A stretch of 64,000 bases of DNA from Roseivivax sediminis (GCF_900112685.1 NZ_FOMS01000006.1:186001-250000); one strand, 5' to 3'; shown: positions 47,297 through 56,662, numbered from the stretch's first letter. The notes: a model not told the origin generated them from the letters alone. Made by a program: numbers and translations.

Positions 47297-47758
47297 ATGC
47301 TGGATACCGCCGATACCGCCCCCGACTTCACGCTGCCGGTCACCGGCGGCGGCGAGGTCACGCTCTCCGCCCTGCACCCCGCGCCGGTGGTGCTGTTCTT
47401 CTACCCGCGCGACGACACCTCGGGCTGCACCAAGGAGAACGAGGCGTTCACCGCGCTTCTGCCGGAGTTCGAGGCGGCGGGCGCGAAGGTCTTCGGCATC
47501 TCCAAGGACAGTATCGCCAGCCACGACAAGTTCATGGCCAAGAAGTCGCTGACGGTGCCGCTGCTGTCGGACGAGGACGGCGACGTCTGCGAACGCTACG
47601 GCGTGTGGGGCGAAAAGAAGATGTACGGCAAGACCTTCATGGGGATCACCCGCGCGACCTTCCTGATCGGAGGCGACGGCCGGATCGTCCGCGCCTGGCC
47701 CAAGGTGAAGGTCCCCGGCCACGCCGAGGAGGTGCTGGAGGCGGTCAAGGCGCTCTGA
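47297..47758 (+). CDS. bcp: Peroxiredoxin, Bcp/PrxQ type
   Basis: A 153-residue thiol peroxidase. The peroxidatic Cys is in FYPRDDTSGCTKENEAFTAL. The resolving Cys that E. coli Bcp has five residues later is replaced by Glu-Ala, so this is the one-Cys or distant-Cys type; a second Cys is in GDVCERYGVWGEKK. Start at 47297, with ACAGGAGCC ahead. Divergent from the AsmA-like gene. Confidence 0.92.
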   Translation: MLDTADTAPDFTLPVTGGGEVTLSALHPAPVVLFFYPRDDTSGCTKENEAFTALLPEFEAAGAKVFGISKDSIASHDKFMAKKSLTVPLLSDEDGDVCERYGVWGEKKMYGKTFMGITRATFLIGGDGRIVRAWPKVKVPGHAEEVLEAVKAL

Positions 47759-48068
47759 GGAGGCGCTCGCTCCGGCTCGACAGCGCCCCGCGCGAAACAG
47801 CGGCCGCAGGCCGCCGCGCATCGCCGGGCCGCCCCCCGGACCGGCGATTTGTCGACGCTCGCGCAAAGCTCGAAGGTTGCCCGGACGTGGCCGCCATAAA
47901 GCACCGCCGCTCGACGGTCGGGATCGCCGATCCGCGGCCCGTCGCTGCGCGGCTTGGCACCATGGACCGAACCCGGGACAGCGCCCAGTTCGACACCCAC
48001 CGCCGTACCCTTTATGGCCATCCCCGTGACCGGACGCCTGCCATACCGATGCCAGACAGGAGCCATAC
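47759..48068. other. Gap with no gene seen
   Basis: About 310 bp between bcp and the DUF455 gene. GC-rich, with no ORF that has protein character, no hairpin with T-run and no repeat I would name. Confidence 0.5.
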
Positions 48069-48884
48069 ATGCAGACTCTCAGCGAAATGGCGGTGGACGT
48101 CCTGACCACCGCGGACGGCCGCGAGAAGACCGCGAAGAGCCGCGCCTACGCCGCGCGCTGGTTCGACGCCCGCGCCGCCGGCGAGGAAATCCCGATCGGC
48201 ACCGCCACGCCGCCCCTGCGCCCCGCACGTCCCGAGGCGCCGGCCCTGCTCGATCCACGCGAGGTGCCCAAGCGCAAGCCCGGCAGCCCGCAGGGACGCA
48301 TCGCGCTTCTTCACGCCGTCGCGCATATCGAACTCAACGCGGTCGACCTGCACTGGGACATCATCCCGCGCTTCGCCGCAACGCCCCTGCCGCCGGGATT
48401 CTACGACGACTGGGTCAAGGCGGCGGACGAGGAATCCAAGCATTTCAACTTGATGTGCGACTGCCTGGAGGAGGCGGGATCGCATTACGGCGCCCTGCCC
48501 GCCCATGCCGGCATGTGGCGCGCGGCCGAGGACACCGCCGAGGACCTCTTCGGCCGCCTCGCCGTCGTGCCGATGGTGCTGGAGGCGCGCGGCCTCGACG
48601 TCACGCCCGGCATGATCGAGATCTTCCGCAAGGCCGGCGCAGACAGCGCCGTCGCCGCGCTCGAGACGATCTACGCCGAGGAGGTCGGCCACGTCGCCTA
48701 CGGCTCCAAGTGGTATCACTTCCTCTGCGGGAGGCACGACGTGGATCCTCTGCCACAGTTCCACGCCCTCGTGCGGCACTATTTCAAGGGAGCGTTGAAA
48801 CCGCCCTTCAATGAAGAGAAACGGGCAGAGGCCGGCCTTGCACCGGATTTCTACTGGCCCCTCGCAGGCGAGCCGCGCCCTTGA
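48069..48884 (+). CDS. DUF455 family ferritin-like protein
   Basis: A 271-residue protein of the DUF455 family with a ferritin-like four-helix core. Likely metal ligands are seen in HIELNAVDLHWD, ADEESKHFNLMCDCLEE and AEEVGHVAYGSKWYHFLC, giving the E-x-x-H type pattern of diiron carboxylate proteins. N-terminal 75 residues are a lead (AARWFDARAAGEEIPIG, EVPKRKPGSPQGRIAL). Related to the tRNA-hydroxylase MiaE-like fold; substrate unknown. Confidence 0.82.
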   Translation: MQTLSEMAVDVLTTADGREKTAKSRAYAARWFDARAAGEEIPIGTATPPLRPARPEAPALLDPREVPKRKPGSPQGRIALLHAVAHIELNAVDLHWDIIPRFAATPLPPGFYDDWVKAADEESKHFNLMCDCLEEAGSHYGALPAHAGMWRAAEDTAEDLFGRLAVVPMVLEARGLDVTPGMIEIFRKAGADSAVAALETIYAEEVGHVAYGSKWYHFLCGRHDVDPLPQFHALVRHYFKGALKPPFNEEKRAEAGLAPDFYWPLAGEPRP

Positions 48885-49079
48885 CTTGGGCGCAACGCAT
48901 TCCGGAATCGGCGGATTTCTGCCGTTTCGGCGCCTTTACGCGCCCGCATCCGCGTGACCTGCCTCAAATTGTTGCAACACCAACGCTGCCTCAGTAAGCC
49001 CTTGCCCCAAGGCGCCGGTCTTATTGGGGAACCGAGCGCCAGATATTGAGCCGGGTGACACGGGACAGAGGGCCACCAC

Positions 49080-50387
49080 GTGAGAACGCGCTTCGCGATC
49101 AAGACACATGCGCTCCTGGAGCGCTTCTTTCCGGAACGCCGACTGTTCCTCCGCTCCGACAACGACACACGGTTCATCCGCCTCAGGCCCGAAACGCAGG
49201 CCGTCGCCTTCGCAGGCGCCACCGCGGTGGTGGCCTGGTCGATCGTGGCGACGGCGGTCCTTCTGATGGATTCCATCGGCGCGGGATCCTACCGCGAACA
49301 GGCGCGCCGCGATCAGGTCACCTACCAGCAGCGTCTGAACGCAGTGGCCGCCGAACGCGACGCCCGCGCCGCAGAGGCCCTGGCGGCGCAGCAGCGCTTC
49401 AATTCCGCACTCGCGGAGGTCTCCGCGATGCAGTCCCAGCTCCTACAGAGCGAGGCGCAGCGGCGCGAGCTGGAAACCGGGCTCGACGTCGTGCAGGCCA
49501 CGCTGGGCGACACGATGAAGGAGCGTGAGGCGTTCCGCGACCAGTACGCCACCCTGCGCCAGCGCATCGAGGAAGGCGGAACCGCCGTTGCCGAAGGTGG
49601 CGACGACAGCACCGTGGACCTGCTGACCACCGCCCTGTCGCGCACCGCCGAGGAACGCGACCGCGTGGTCGCCGATGCGCAGGACGCGCTGATGCGCGCC
49701 GACGAGATGGCGACCGAGATCCGGCTGATGGAAGAGAAGAACGACATGATCTTCCGCCAGCTCGAAGAAGCGATGACCGTGTCGGTCAAGCCGCTCGACA
49801 AGATGTTCGAACGCGCCGGCATGGACCCCGACCGCATCATCAACGAGGTGCGCCGCGGCTATTCCGGCCAGGGCGGCCCGCTGACGCCGCTGTCCTTCTC
49901 CACCCGCGGCGAGGATCTCGGCGCCGACGCCAGCCGCGCCAACGACATCCTCGGCCAGATGGACCGGTTGAACATGTACCGGATCGCCGCGCAGCGCGTG
50001 CCCTTCGCCTCGCCGCTGAAGGACCCGTTCCGCTTCACCTCGGGGTTCGGCCGCCGCTGGGGACGGATGCACGAGGGCACCGATTTCGCGGCGCCCCACG
50101 GCACCGCGATCTACGCCACCGCCGACGGCGTCGTGACCCATGCCGGCTGGATGTCGGGCTATGGCCGGCTGGTGAAGATCAAGCACGAATTCGGGATCGA
50201 GACCCGCTACGCGCACAACTCGAAACTGTACGTCTCCGAAGGGCAAAGGGTCTCGCGCGGCCAGAAGATTGCTGCTATGGGAAACACTGGACGTTCGACC
50301 GGCACGCATCTGCACTATGAGGTCCGTGTCGGCGGTAAGGCCGTCAATCCCATGACCTATATCAAGGCTGCGAACGATGTTTTCTAA
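49080..50387 (+). CDS. M23 family metallopeptidase with coiled coil
   Basis: A 435-residue cell-wall peptidase. A membrane segment at residues 45-65 (AVAFAGATAVVAWSIVATAV) is followed by a long coiled coil (residues 75-240, rich in Ala/Glu/Arg/Gln). The C-terminal LytM/M23 domain has the zinc pattern HEGTDFAAPHGTAIYA (H-x-x-x-D) and THLHYEVRVGGKAVNP (HxH). Start is a GTG at 49080, where the preceding region has no coding character. The end overlaps the bactofilin gene by 11 bp. Similar M23-bactofilin pairs shape cells in other bacteria. Confidence 0.9.
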   Translation: MRTRFAIKTHALLERFFPERRLFLRSDNDTRFIRLRPETQAVAFAGATAVVAWSIVATAVLLMDSIGAGSYREQARRDQVTYQQRLNAVAAERDARAAEALAAQQRFNSALAEVSAMQSQLLQSEAQRRELETGLDVVQATLGDTMKEREAFRDQYATLRQRIEEGGTAVAEGGDDSTVDLLTTALSRTAEERDRVVADAQDALMRADEMATEIRLMEEKNDMIFRQLEEAMTVSVKPLDKMFERAGMDPDRIINEVRRGYSGQGGPLTPLSFSTRGEDLGADASRANDILGQMDRLNMYRIAAQRVPFASPLKDPFRFTSGFGRRWGRMHEGTDFAAPHGTAIYATADGVVTHAGWMSGYGRLVKIKHEFGIETRYAHNSKLYVSEGQRVSRGQKIAAMGNTGRSTGTHLHYEVRVGGKAVNPMTYIKAANDVF

Positions 50388-50934
50388 GAGCAAGATCAAC
50401 GATCCGGCGCCGAAACCGGAGGAGGGCAAGCCGGCCGCGCCCGAGACCCAGGCAGCGCCGCAGCGCCAGTCCACCGATTTCAAACCCGCCGCCCCCAAGG
50501 CGAAGCCGGCCGCGTCGGTCCTGTCCAGCGATCTTCACATCACCGGCAACGTCAAGACCACCGGCGACATCCAGGTCGAAGGCACGGTCGAAGGCGACAT
50601 CCGCGCACACCTTCTCACCGTCGGAGAGACCGCGACGATCAAGGGTGAGTGCATTGCCGACGACGTCGTCGTGAACGGCCGCATCGTCGGCCGCGTGCGC
50701 GGACTGAAGGTGCGCCTGACCGCGACCGCGCGGGTCGAGGGCGACATCATCCACAAGACCATCGCGATCGAATCCGGCGCCCATTTCGAAGGCTCGGTGC
50801 AGCGCCAGGACGACCCGCTCTCGGCCAACAAGGGCAAAAGCGCCGGCGCGTCGGCGCCCCAGGCCGGTGGCGGCCAGCAGGGAGGCGGCGGTCAGGCTCA
50901 GCCGGCGCAGAAGTCGCAGCAGCAGACGGGCTGA
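50377..50934 (+). CDS. Bactofilin
   Basis: A 185-residue polymer-forming cytoskeletal protein. After a Pro/Ala-rich head (residues 1-45), the beta-helix core has repeats of the form VLSSDLHITGNVKTTGDIQV, EGTVEGDIRAHLLTVGETAT and VVNGRIVGRVRGLKVRLTAT. The tail is Gly/Gln-rich (GGGQQGG-type). Start overlaps the M23 gene, so the pair is co-expressed; the peptidase may be placed by the bactofilin filament. Confidence 0.93.
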   Translation: MFSKSKINDPAPKPEEGKPAAPETQAAPQRQSTDFKPAAPKAKPAASVLSSDLHITGNVKTTGDIQVEGTVEGDIRAHLLTVGETATIKGECIADDVVVNGRIVGRVRGLKVRLTATARVEGDIIHKTIAIESGAHFEGSVQRQDDPLSANKGKSAGASAPQAGGGQQGGGGQAQPAQKSQQQTG

Positions 50935-51214
50935 CGCCGGCGCGCCCGGTTGTCGGGTGCGGCCGAAGACATGCCCACCAAGCCACGGGTCACCGCAGAC
51001 ACGCGGCGGCCCGTTTCCGATGACGATCTGTTTACGGAGCGGCGCCGCAGGCACTTAATGTCGGCGGCGGTCATGATCACGCGCATTCCGGCACCGCTAC
51101 TGGCATCGACAACGCGCTCACACAGATCGCTGCGCCGCCGCAGGCGCACAACGGGCCAGGTCGGCGGTCCCTGCCGCGGGGGTGGAATGGGTCGGGTTCA
51201 GGCCGCGCTGGCGA

Positions 51215-51799
51215 TCACTGCTCCAGCTCGGCATCCCAATAGAGAAAGTCGATCCAGCTATGGTGCAGGTGGTTCGGCGGGAAGCGCCGGCCCATGTTGC
51301 GCAATTCTTCCGCGCCGGGCTGGCGCGGCGGCTTGCGCAGGCTCAGGCCCGAACGGCGCAGGCTCTTGGACCCCTTGCGGAGGTTGCACGGCGCGCAGGC
51401 CGCGACGACGTTTTCCCAGCTTGTGATGCCGCCCGCGGCGCGCGGGACCACGTGATCGAAGGTCAGGTCCCCGGTCGATCCGCAGTACTGGCAGCAGAAT
51501 TCGTCCCTCAGAAAAAGATTGAAGCGCGTGAAGGCCACGCGCTTCTGGGGTTTGACGTAATCCTTGAGCACCACGACGCTCGGTATCCTGAGCGTCATCG
51601 ACGGGCTTCGCACCACCTCGTCGTATTCCGCGATGATGTCGACCCGGTCGAGAAAGGAGGCCTTCACCGCCTCCTGCCATGGCCAGAGCGACAGCGGATA
51701 ATACGACAAAGGCCGGTAATCCGCGTTCAGCACCAGCGCCGGATGGCGCTTCAGCGCCCCCGGCTCGCGCACGAAATGTGTCCTGAATTCCCCGTTCAT
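51215..51799 (-). CDS. HNH endonuclease
   Basis: A 194-residue HNH protein. It has VLNADYRPLSYYPLSLWPWQ at the N-terminus, the first zinc knuckle in RDEFCCQYCGSTGDLTFDHV, the HNH acids in FDHVVPRAAGGITSWENVVA, and the second knuckle CAPCNLRKG. This is a common stand-alone HNH type in alphaproteobacteria, without sign of an intron or restriction partner. Convergent with the bactofilin gene. Confidence 0.9.
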   Translation of the reverse strand: MNGEFRTHFVREPGALKRHPALVLNADYRPLSYYPLSLWPWQEAVKASFLDRVDIIAEYDEVVRSPSMTLRIPSVVVLKDYVKPQKRVAFTRFNLFLRDEFCCQYCGSTGDLTFDHVVPRAAGGITSWENVVAACAPCNLRKGSKSLRRSGLSLRKPPRQPGAEELRNMGRRFPPNHLHHSWIDFLYWDAELEQ

Positions 51800-52015
51800 C
51801 TGCGACTCGGTCCTCGCCCTGCCTGCCCGTCTTCCGAAGCACCAGAGCGGGGAGCCCCGCCCCAGCTTGGGATCACTATATATCGCGATCCGATTCCGAC
51901 AAGTCCCGCATATGCGGTGTCACCCGGCGGAATAGTAGCTGATTGAAACATGTGCATGACAATGTGGACAAGTGCCAGCGGTGACGGCGCGGCCGCATGC
52001 TGTTACCGTCCCGCC

Positions 52016-52441
52016 ATGTCAGATGAACCGCGTCCCGTCCCACCCAGCCACCTGCTCGAAGCCGCGCTCTACGCCGAGGATCTGGAGGCGGCGGAAGCGT
52101 TCTTTACCGGGGTGCTGGGGCTCGATGTCGTCGTGCGCGTGCCGGGTCGACACGTCTTCTTCCGCTGCGGCACAGGGGTGCTGCTGGTCTTCGATCCCAG
52201 GGCAACGGCGCAGCCGCCGAAGAACCCGGACCTGCCGGTGCCGCCGCACGGCGCCCAAGGGCCGGGCCATGCCTGCCTCGCGGTGGACGGCGCGGCGCTC
52301 GATGCCTGGCGCGCGCATCTGGAGGCCGCCGGGGTCGAGATCGAGGCCGACTTTCGCTGGCCGACGGGCGCACGGTCGATCTATATCCGCGACCCGGCCG
52401 GCAATTCGCTGGAACTGGCGGAACCGAGACTCTGGATGTGA
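52016..52441 (+). CDS. VOC family (glyoxalase/bleomycin-resistance-like) protein
   Basis: A 141-residue protein of two beta-alpha-beta-beta-beta units. LLEAALYAEDLEAAEAFFTG opens the first; HACLAVDGAALDAWRAHLEA and SIYIRDPAGNSLELAEPRLW form the second. The metal-type residues are a His in GPGHACLAV and a Glu in SLELAEP. Substrate unknown. Faces a convergent hydrolase gene; a repeated element lies between. Confidence 0.85.
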   Translation: MSDEPRPVPPSHLLEAALYAEDLEAAEAFFTGVLGLDVVVRVPGRHVFFRCGTGVLLVFDPRATAQPPKNPDLPVPPHGAQGPGHACLAVDGAALDAWRAHLEAAGVEIEADFRWPTGARSIYIRDPAGNSLELAEPRLWM

Positions 52442-52518
52442 GTGCGCTCGTGGCGGGCAGATTGCACACTTTATCGCGCCGCCGCCGCCGGCCGGGCGCG
52501 GGCCGAGAGGTCGCGTAG

Positions 52519-52571
52519 GTGGGGGCTCCGCCCCCTACATCCCCCGGAGTATTTTTCGGCCCAAAGAAGCC
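52519..52571 (-). repeat. Intergenic repeated element, copy 2
   Basis: On the minus strand: GCTTCTTTGGGCC, then GAAAAATACTCCGGGG, then a hairpin in GGGGGCGGAGCCCCC. Same layout as copy 1 at 36888. It stands between two convergent genes, where it would be at the 3' end of the hydrolase transcript. Confidence 0.7.
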
Positions 52572-52583
52572 GGGAGGCGCGAC

Positions 52584-53249
52584 TCAGAGGCCGCACTTGT
52601 CGCGCATGAAGGCGAGCGCGACCGACAGCCCGTCGGGGGCGATGCCGTGCGCGGTGCCCTTCATCACGTGACCGTAGACCTCTGTCCAGCCGGCCTTCTG
52701 AAGCGCATCGGCGGCGTCGGGCATGGATTGCGGCGGGACCACATCGTCCTGATCCCCGTGAACAAGCAGGACCGGAGGGCGGCTGACCGCCTCGTCGACC
52801 AAGAGCTCGGGCTGCAGAAGGCGCCCCGAGAAGCCGACGACGCCCGCGACCGCGTCTTCGCGCCGCGGCGCGACATGCAGCGCCATCATCGTGCCCTGCG
52901 AGAAGCCGAACAGCACCACTTGTTCCGGTAGCAGATCCTCGTCGACCATGAAGGCGTCGAGGAAGGCGTCGAGATCGGCGATCGCGGCGCGCATGCCCTG
53001 CTCCGCCTCCTCCTGGCTCGATCCGTCGATCCAGGGGATCGGGAACCATTGCAGGCCCATCGGATTGACCGCGCAGGTCTCGGGCGCGTCGGGCGCCACG
53101 AAGAGCGTGTCGGGCAGATGCTCCCCGAGCGCATCGGCGATCCCCAGAAGGTCCGCCCCGTTGGCGCCGTAACCGTGCAGGAAGATCACGGCCGAGCGCG
53201 TGTCTCCGGAGACGGGCGGCCGGCGGCCGGCCTGCAGAACGCGGGTCAT
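52584..53249 (-). CDS. Alpha/beta hydrolase, phospholipase/carboxylesterase type
   Basis: A 221-residue serine hydrolase. HGYGANGADLLGIADALGEH contains the oxyanion region, VVLFGFSQGTMMALHVAPR is the nucleophile elbow (G-F-S-Q-G), PPVLLVHGDQDDVVPPQSM the acid and HVMKGTAHGIAPDGLSVA the His. This is the carboxylesterase/thioesterase family of DUF-free type close to YpfH. Its start overlaps the stop of alkA. Confidence 0.9.
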   Translation of the reverse strand: MTRVLQAGRRPPVSGDTRSAVIFLHGYGANGADLLGIADALGEHLPDTLFVAPDAPETCAVNPMGLQWFPIPWIDGSSQEEAEQGMRAAIADLDAFLDAFMVDEDLLPEQVVLFGFSQGTMMALHVAPRREDAVAGVVGFSGRLLQPELLVDEAVSRPPVLLVHGDQDDVVPPQSMPDAADALQKAGWTEVYGHVMKGTAHGIAPDGLSVALAFMRDKCGL

Positions 53250-53896
53250 GCGATGCCCTCCCTATCCTTGGCGACGTGGTAGTAGGCCCAGAGCGCGCGC
53301 GCCGCAACCGATCTCCACGGGCTCCACGCCTCGGCCATGCTGCGCAGGGCGCGATCCTTCGGCCGCTCGGGCAGATCGAAGAGGATCCGCGCGCCCTCCT
53401 GCAGCGCCAGGTCGCCGGGCGCGAAGACATCCGCGCGGCCGAGGCTGAACATGGCGTAGATCTCGGCCGTCCAGACGCCGATGCCCTTCACGCGGGTCAG
53501 CGTCGCCACGACCTCCGCGTCCGGGGCCTCGCGCAGGGCGGCGTAGTCGATCCCCGCCTCCGCCAGCGCCACCGCGTAGGACGCCTTCTGCCGCGACAGG
53601 CCGAGCGCGCGCAGGCGCGGCTCCCCGGCGGCGAGGATAGCCTCCGGCGTCGTCATGCCAGCCGCCTCGAGCCGCGCCCGGATCGCGCGGGCGGAGGCGA
53701 CGGAGACCTGCTGGCCGACGATGGCGGTCAGAAGCTGATCGAAGCCGTCCGGCGCGCGGCGCAGCGGCAGTGGCCCCGTGCGTGCCAGCGCGGAGGCAAA
53801 GCGAGGCTCCGCCCGTGCAAGCCAGTCCGCGCCCTCGGCCACGCAGGCCTCGCCGACGATCAACCGACCGGCGACCGGGTGGTATGTCGCAGCCAT
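53246..53896 (-). CDS. alkA: DNA-3-methyladenine glycosylase II (AlkA type)
   Basis: A 216-residue HhH-GPD glycosylase removing alkylated bases. DQLLTAIVGQQVSVASARAI is the start of the helical core, the hairpin is LTRVKGIGVWTAEIYAMFSL and the catalytic Asp is in DVFAPGDLALQEGARILF. Shorter than E. coli AlkA because the N-terminal domain is missing, which is common in this group. It begins inside the last 37 bp of cobK. Confidence 0.92.
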   Translation of the reverse strand: MAATYHPVAGRLIVGEACVAEGADWLARAEPRFASALARTGPLPLRRAPDGFDQLLTAIVGQQVSVASARAIRARLEAAGMTTPEAILAAGEPRLRALGLSRQKASYAVALAEAGIDYAALREAPDAEVVATLTRVKGIGVWTAEIYAMFSLGRADVFAPGDLALQEGARILFDLPERPKDRALRSMAEAWSPWRSVAARALWAYYHVAKDREGIA

Positions 53897-54585
53897 TTCA
53901 GCGCCTCTTCCACAGTGCCCGCGACCGGCCCCGAAGGGCGAGGCGGCCGCTCGATCATCGCCACGTTGAGCCCGAGCCCGCGCGCGGCGTCGAGCTTCGG
54001 CCGCGCCCCCGCGCCGCCGGCATTGCGCAGGACCAGCCAGTCGATCCCGAGCCGCCGAAACAGCGCCGCCTCGCCCGCCGGGGTGAAGGGCGGCGCCCCC
54101 GGATGCACCCGAATCCCCGGCGCCGGGTCGGCGCCGCCGATCTGGCGCAGGTGCACTTCCGCCCGAAGCCGTCGCAGCGCGGCCAGATCCTCGCGCCCGG
54201 TCGCCGCGAAGACGCGGCCCCCCGGCGGGATCACGCGCGCCAGGTCGTCGGCATGGGCGGCGCGGTGCCAGCGCTCGCCGGGCCGCCGCCGCCAGGGCGG
54301 GCGCAGGATCGTGACGAAGGGGATTGCCAGCGTCCGCGCGGCCAGGCGGGCGGACGCCGCGGTGGCGGTGTCGAACGGGTGCGCGGCGATTACGAGCGCA
54401 CCCGCCCCGGTCCCGGCCAGCCACTCGGCCGTGACCGGCCCGACAGAGACCGCCCCCGGCCAGCGGCGCGGCACGCGTTCCCCGTCTGGCAGGCGCACCG
54501 GCGCGCCCGGGCAGGCGGCGGCGAGCCGGCGCGCCTCGCCAGCGCCGCCGACGATCGCGACGGGGGTGGAAGGGCTGTCCTTCAT
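53860..54585 (-). CDS. cobK: Cobalt-precorrin-6A reductase CobK
   Basis: A 241-residue NADPH-dependent reductase of the cobalamin pathway. It has VAIVGGAGEARRLAAACPG for the nucleotide loop, VIAAHPFDTATAASARLAAR, RPPWRRRPGERWHRAAH, and VFAATGREDLAALRRL. The end contains RLGIDWLVLRNAGGAGARPK with LDAARGLGLNVAMIERPPRP, the family end. No other cob gene is adjacent. It overlaps alkA by 37 bp, which is longer than usual. Confidence 0.9.
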   Translation of the reverse strand: MKDSPSTPVAIVGGAGEARRLAAACPGAPVRLPDGERVPRRWPGAVSVGPVTAEWLAGTGAGALVIAAHPFDTATAASARLAARTLAIPFVTILRPPWRRRPGERWHRAAHADDLARVIPPGGRVFAATGREDLAALRRLRAEVHLRQIGGADPAPGIRVHPGAPPFTPAGEAALFRRLGIDWLVLRNAGGAGARPKLDAARGLGLNVAMIERPPRPSGPVAGTVEEALKWLRHTTRSPVG

Positions 54586-54672
54586 CGGTTTTCTGATACC
54601 GCGCCGCGCCGCGGATGCCCATGGCAAAACCGGCGCTTGCGGTTGCCGCCGGCGCGGCCTACCCATCGCTGC

Positions 54673-55887
54673 ATGAGTGCCGCCCCTGCCTTCCGCGCCC
54701 GCCGCAACGTGACCGTGCTCGTGCTTGCGCAGGCGCTCCTGGGCGCGCAGATGCCGATGATCTTCACCATCGGCGGGCTCGCAGGGCAGTCGCTCGCCGG
54801 CAATCCCTGCCTCGCCACGCTGCCGATCACGCTGATCGTGCTGGGGTCCATGCTCTCGGCGCCGGTCATGTCGACGATCATGCAGCGGTTCGGACGGCGC
54901 CCCGGCTTCGTGCTCGGCGCGCTCTTCGGAGCGGCCGGCGGGGCGGTCGGGGCCTGGGGGCTCTACCTCGCCTCGTTCGAGGTCTTCCTTGCCGGATCCT
55001 TCCTGACCGGCACCTACATGTCGGCGCAGAACTTCTACCGTTTCGCCGCCGCCGACACCGCCGACGAGGCATTCCGGCCCAAGGCGATCTCCTACGTGCT
55101 GGCCGGCGGGCTGGCCGCCGCGCTGATCGGCCCGCAGATCGTCAAGCTGACGGCCGACGCCTACGTCGTGCCCTTCCTCGGCACCTATGCCGCGGTGATC
55201 GCGGTGAACATTCTCGGCGCGACGCTGTTTGCCTTCCTCGACATCCCCCGGCCCCCGCGGCCGGAAACCGGCGCCCCGGCCGGCCGCAGCGTGGGCCAGC
55301 TTCTGGCGACACCGCGCATCGCGGTCGCGGTGATATGCGCGACGGTCTCCTACGCGCTGATGAACCTGATGATGACCTCGACGCCGCTCGCCGTGGTGGG
55401 CTGCGGGTTCTCGCAGAACGCCGCCGCCGACGTGGTCAGCGCGCATGTCGTCGCGATGTTCGCGCCGTCTTTCTTCACCGGCCACCTGATCGCCCGCTTC
55501 GGGGCGGAGCGCATCGTCGCCGCCGGCCTCCTGCTGCTCGGCTGCGCAGGCGCGGTCGGCCTCGCGGGCGTCGACCTCGCCAATTTCTTCGGCGCGCTGG
55601 TGCTGCTCGGGCTCGGCTGGAACTTCGGCTTCATCGGCGCGACCTCGATGCTCGCCGCCTCGCATGGGCCCGAGGAACGGGGCCGCGTGCAGGGCATGAA
55701 CGACCTCATCGTCTTCGGCGGCGTGACGCTGGCCTCGCTCGCCTCTGGCGGGCTGATGAATTGCGCCGGCGGCACCGCGGAGGAGGGCTGGACGGCGGTC
55801 AACGTCGCGATGGTGCCGCTGATCTGCCTCGCCGGCGCCGCGCTGATCTGGCTGGCCCTTCGCCCCCGCGAGGCGCCGGCCGAGTAG
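54673..55887 (+). CDS. MFS transporter
   Basis: A 404-residue permease with twelve spans. VTVLVLAQALLGAQMPMIFT opens it; the motif A loop is STIMQRFGRRPGFVLGALFG. Other marks are FLTGTYMSAQNFYRFAAADT and FGFIGATSMLAASHGPEERG, then RVQGMNDLIVFGGVTLASLA. Drug- or metabolite-exporter type; substrate unknown. Divergent from cobK by 87 bp and convergent with the squalene/phytoene synthase-like gene. Confidence 0.85.
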   Translation: MSAAPAFRARRNVTVLVLAQALLGAQMPMIFTIGGLAGQSLAGNPCLATLPITLIVLGSMLSAPVMSTIMQRFGRRPGFVLGALFGAAGGAVGAWGLYLASFEVFLAGSFLTGTYMSAQNFYRFAAADTADEAFRPKAISYVLAGGLAAALIGPQIVKLTADAYVVPFLGTYAAVIAVNILGATLFAFLDIPRPPRPETGAPAGRSVGQLLATPRIAVAVICATVSYALMNLMMTSTPLAVVGCGFSQNAAADVVSAHVVAMFAPSFFTGHLIARFGAERIVAAGLLLLGCAGAVGLAGVDLANFFGALVLLGLGWNFGFIGATSMLAASHGPEERGRVQGMNDLIVFGGVTLASLASGGLMNCAGGTAEEGWTAVNVAMVPLICLAGAALIWLALRPREAPAE

Positions 55888-55888
55888 G

Positions 55889-56662
55889 TCAGACCGCGCG
55901 CCCGATCCCCGCGGCGCGCAACGCCAGGCTCAGGCGCGGGCGCATCACCGCCTGCCCGAGCGTGCCCTCCAGCACCCGCCGCGGCGCCGCCGCAGCCTCG
56001 CGCAGCACCGCGTCCGCCCGCCAGACCGCCAGCTCCGCCCGCCTTTGCGCCGCCGACGGCGCCTCGCCCAGGCCCGCGCGGTCGTCGCGCCAGCGTGCGG
56101 CGACCCGACCGATCGCCTCCGCCTCCATCTGCGGAAACGGCCGGCGCCCCCGCCGCTGCAGCGCCGAGGCGCCCAGCAGCCAGTTGGCCCGCGCCCCGCG
56201 CAAACCGGCCGCCCGCGCCCGCGCCTCCTGGTCCGAGCCGAGCGCGCGCGCCGCGGTCCACAGAAGGCCGCCCCCGGTCGCCGCGAGATAGGCGTCCAGA
56301 TCCCTGATCTCGGTCACGTCCTCGCGCGACGCATCGGCGCGCCGCGCCTCCACCGCCCCGGTCAATATCTCCGCCCCTTCGGCATCCAGCACATGCGCCA
56401 GCGGCGTGACCACCTCGTGCCGGCGCACCACGCCGCCGCTGCCGATCTCGTCCAGAGCGTCGATCCACCATTGCAGCCGCATCTCGGCGATCAGCGGCTC
56501 CTCGGTCACCCAGGGCGCGCGCGACACCTCGATGTTGAACGCATAGAGCGGGAACAGCACCGACCGCGCCCGGACCGGCACCGCCATCGCCGCCCGGAAC
56601 CGGTCGGGATCGCCCTCTTCCACCATCGCCGCGCAGGCATTCAGATCGTCATCGAACTCCAT
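55889..56662 (-). CDS. Squalene/phytoene synthase family protein
   Basis: A 257-residue all-helical protein in the squalene/phytoene synthase family: LFPLYAFNIEVSRAPWVTEE, RLQWWIDALDEIGSGGVVRR, DAYLAATGGGLLWTAARALG and RGARANWLLGASALQRRGRR. The two Asp-rich boxes of real terpene synthases (DxxxD) are weak or missing: only EMRLQWWIDAL and RDLDAY remain. It resembles the NDUFAF6-like group tied to complex I assembly in alphaproteobacteria and mitochondria rather than carotenoid synthesis. No crt genes nearby. Confidence 0.8.
   Translation of the reverse strand: MEFDDDLNACAAMVEEGDPDRFRAAMAVPVRARSVLFPLYAFNIEVSRAPWVTEEPLIAEMRLQWWIDALDEIGSGGVVRRHEVVTPLAHVLDAEGAEILTGAVEARRADASREDVTEIRDLDAYLAATGGGLLWTAARALGSDQEARARAAGLRGARANWLLGASALQRRGRRPFPQMEAEAIGRVAARWRDDRAGLGEAPSAAQRRAELAVWRADAVLREAAAAPRRVLEGTLGQAVMRPRLSLALRAAGIGRAV

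Noticed and set aside
55889-56662. Carotenoid synthesis gene crtB
   Set aside because: The Asp-rich catalytic boxes of true phytoene synthases are not evident and there are no crt neighbours; an NDUFAF6-like assembly role fits better.
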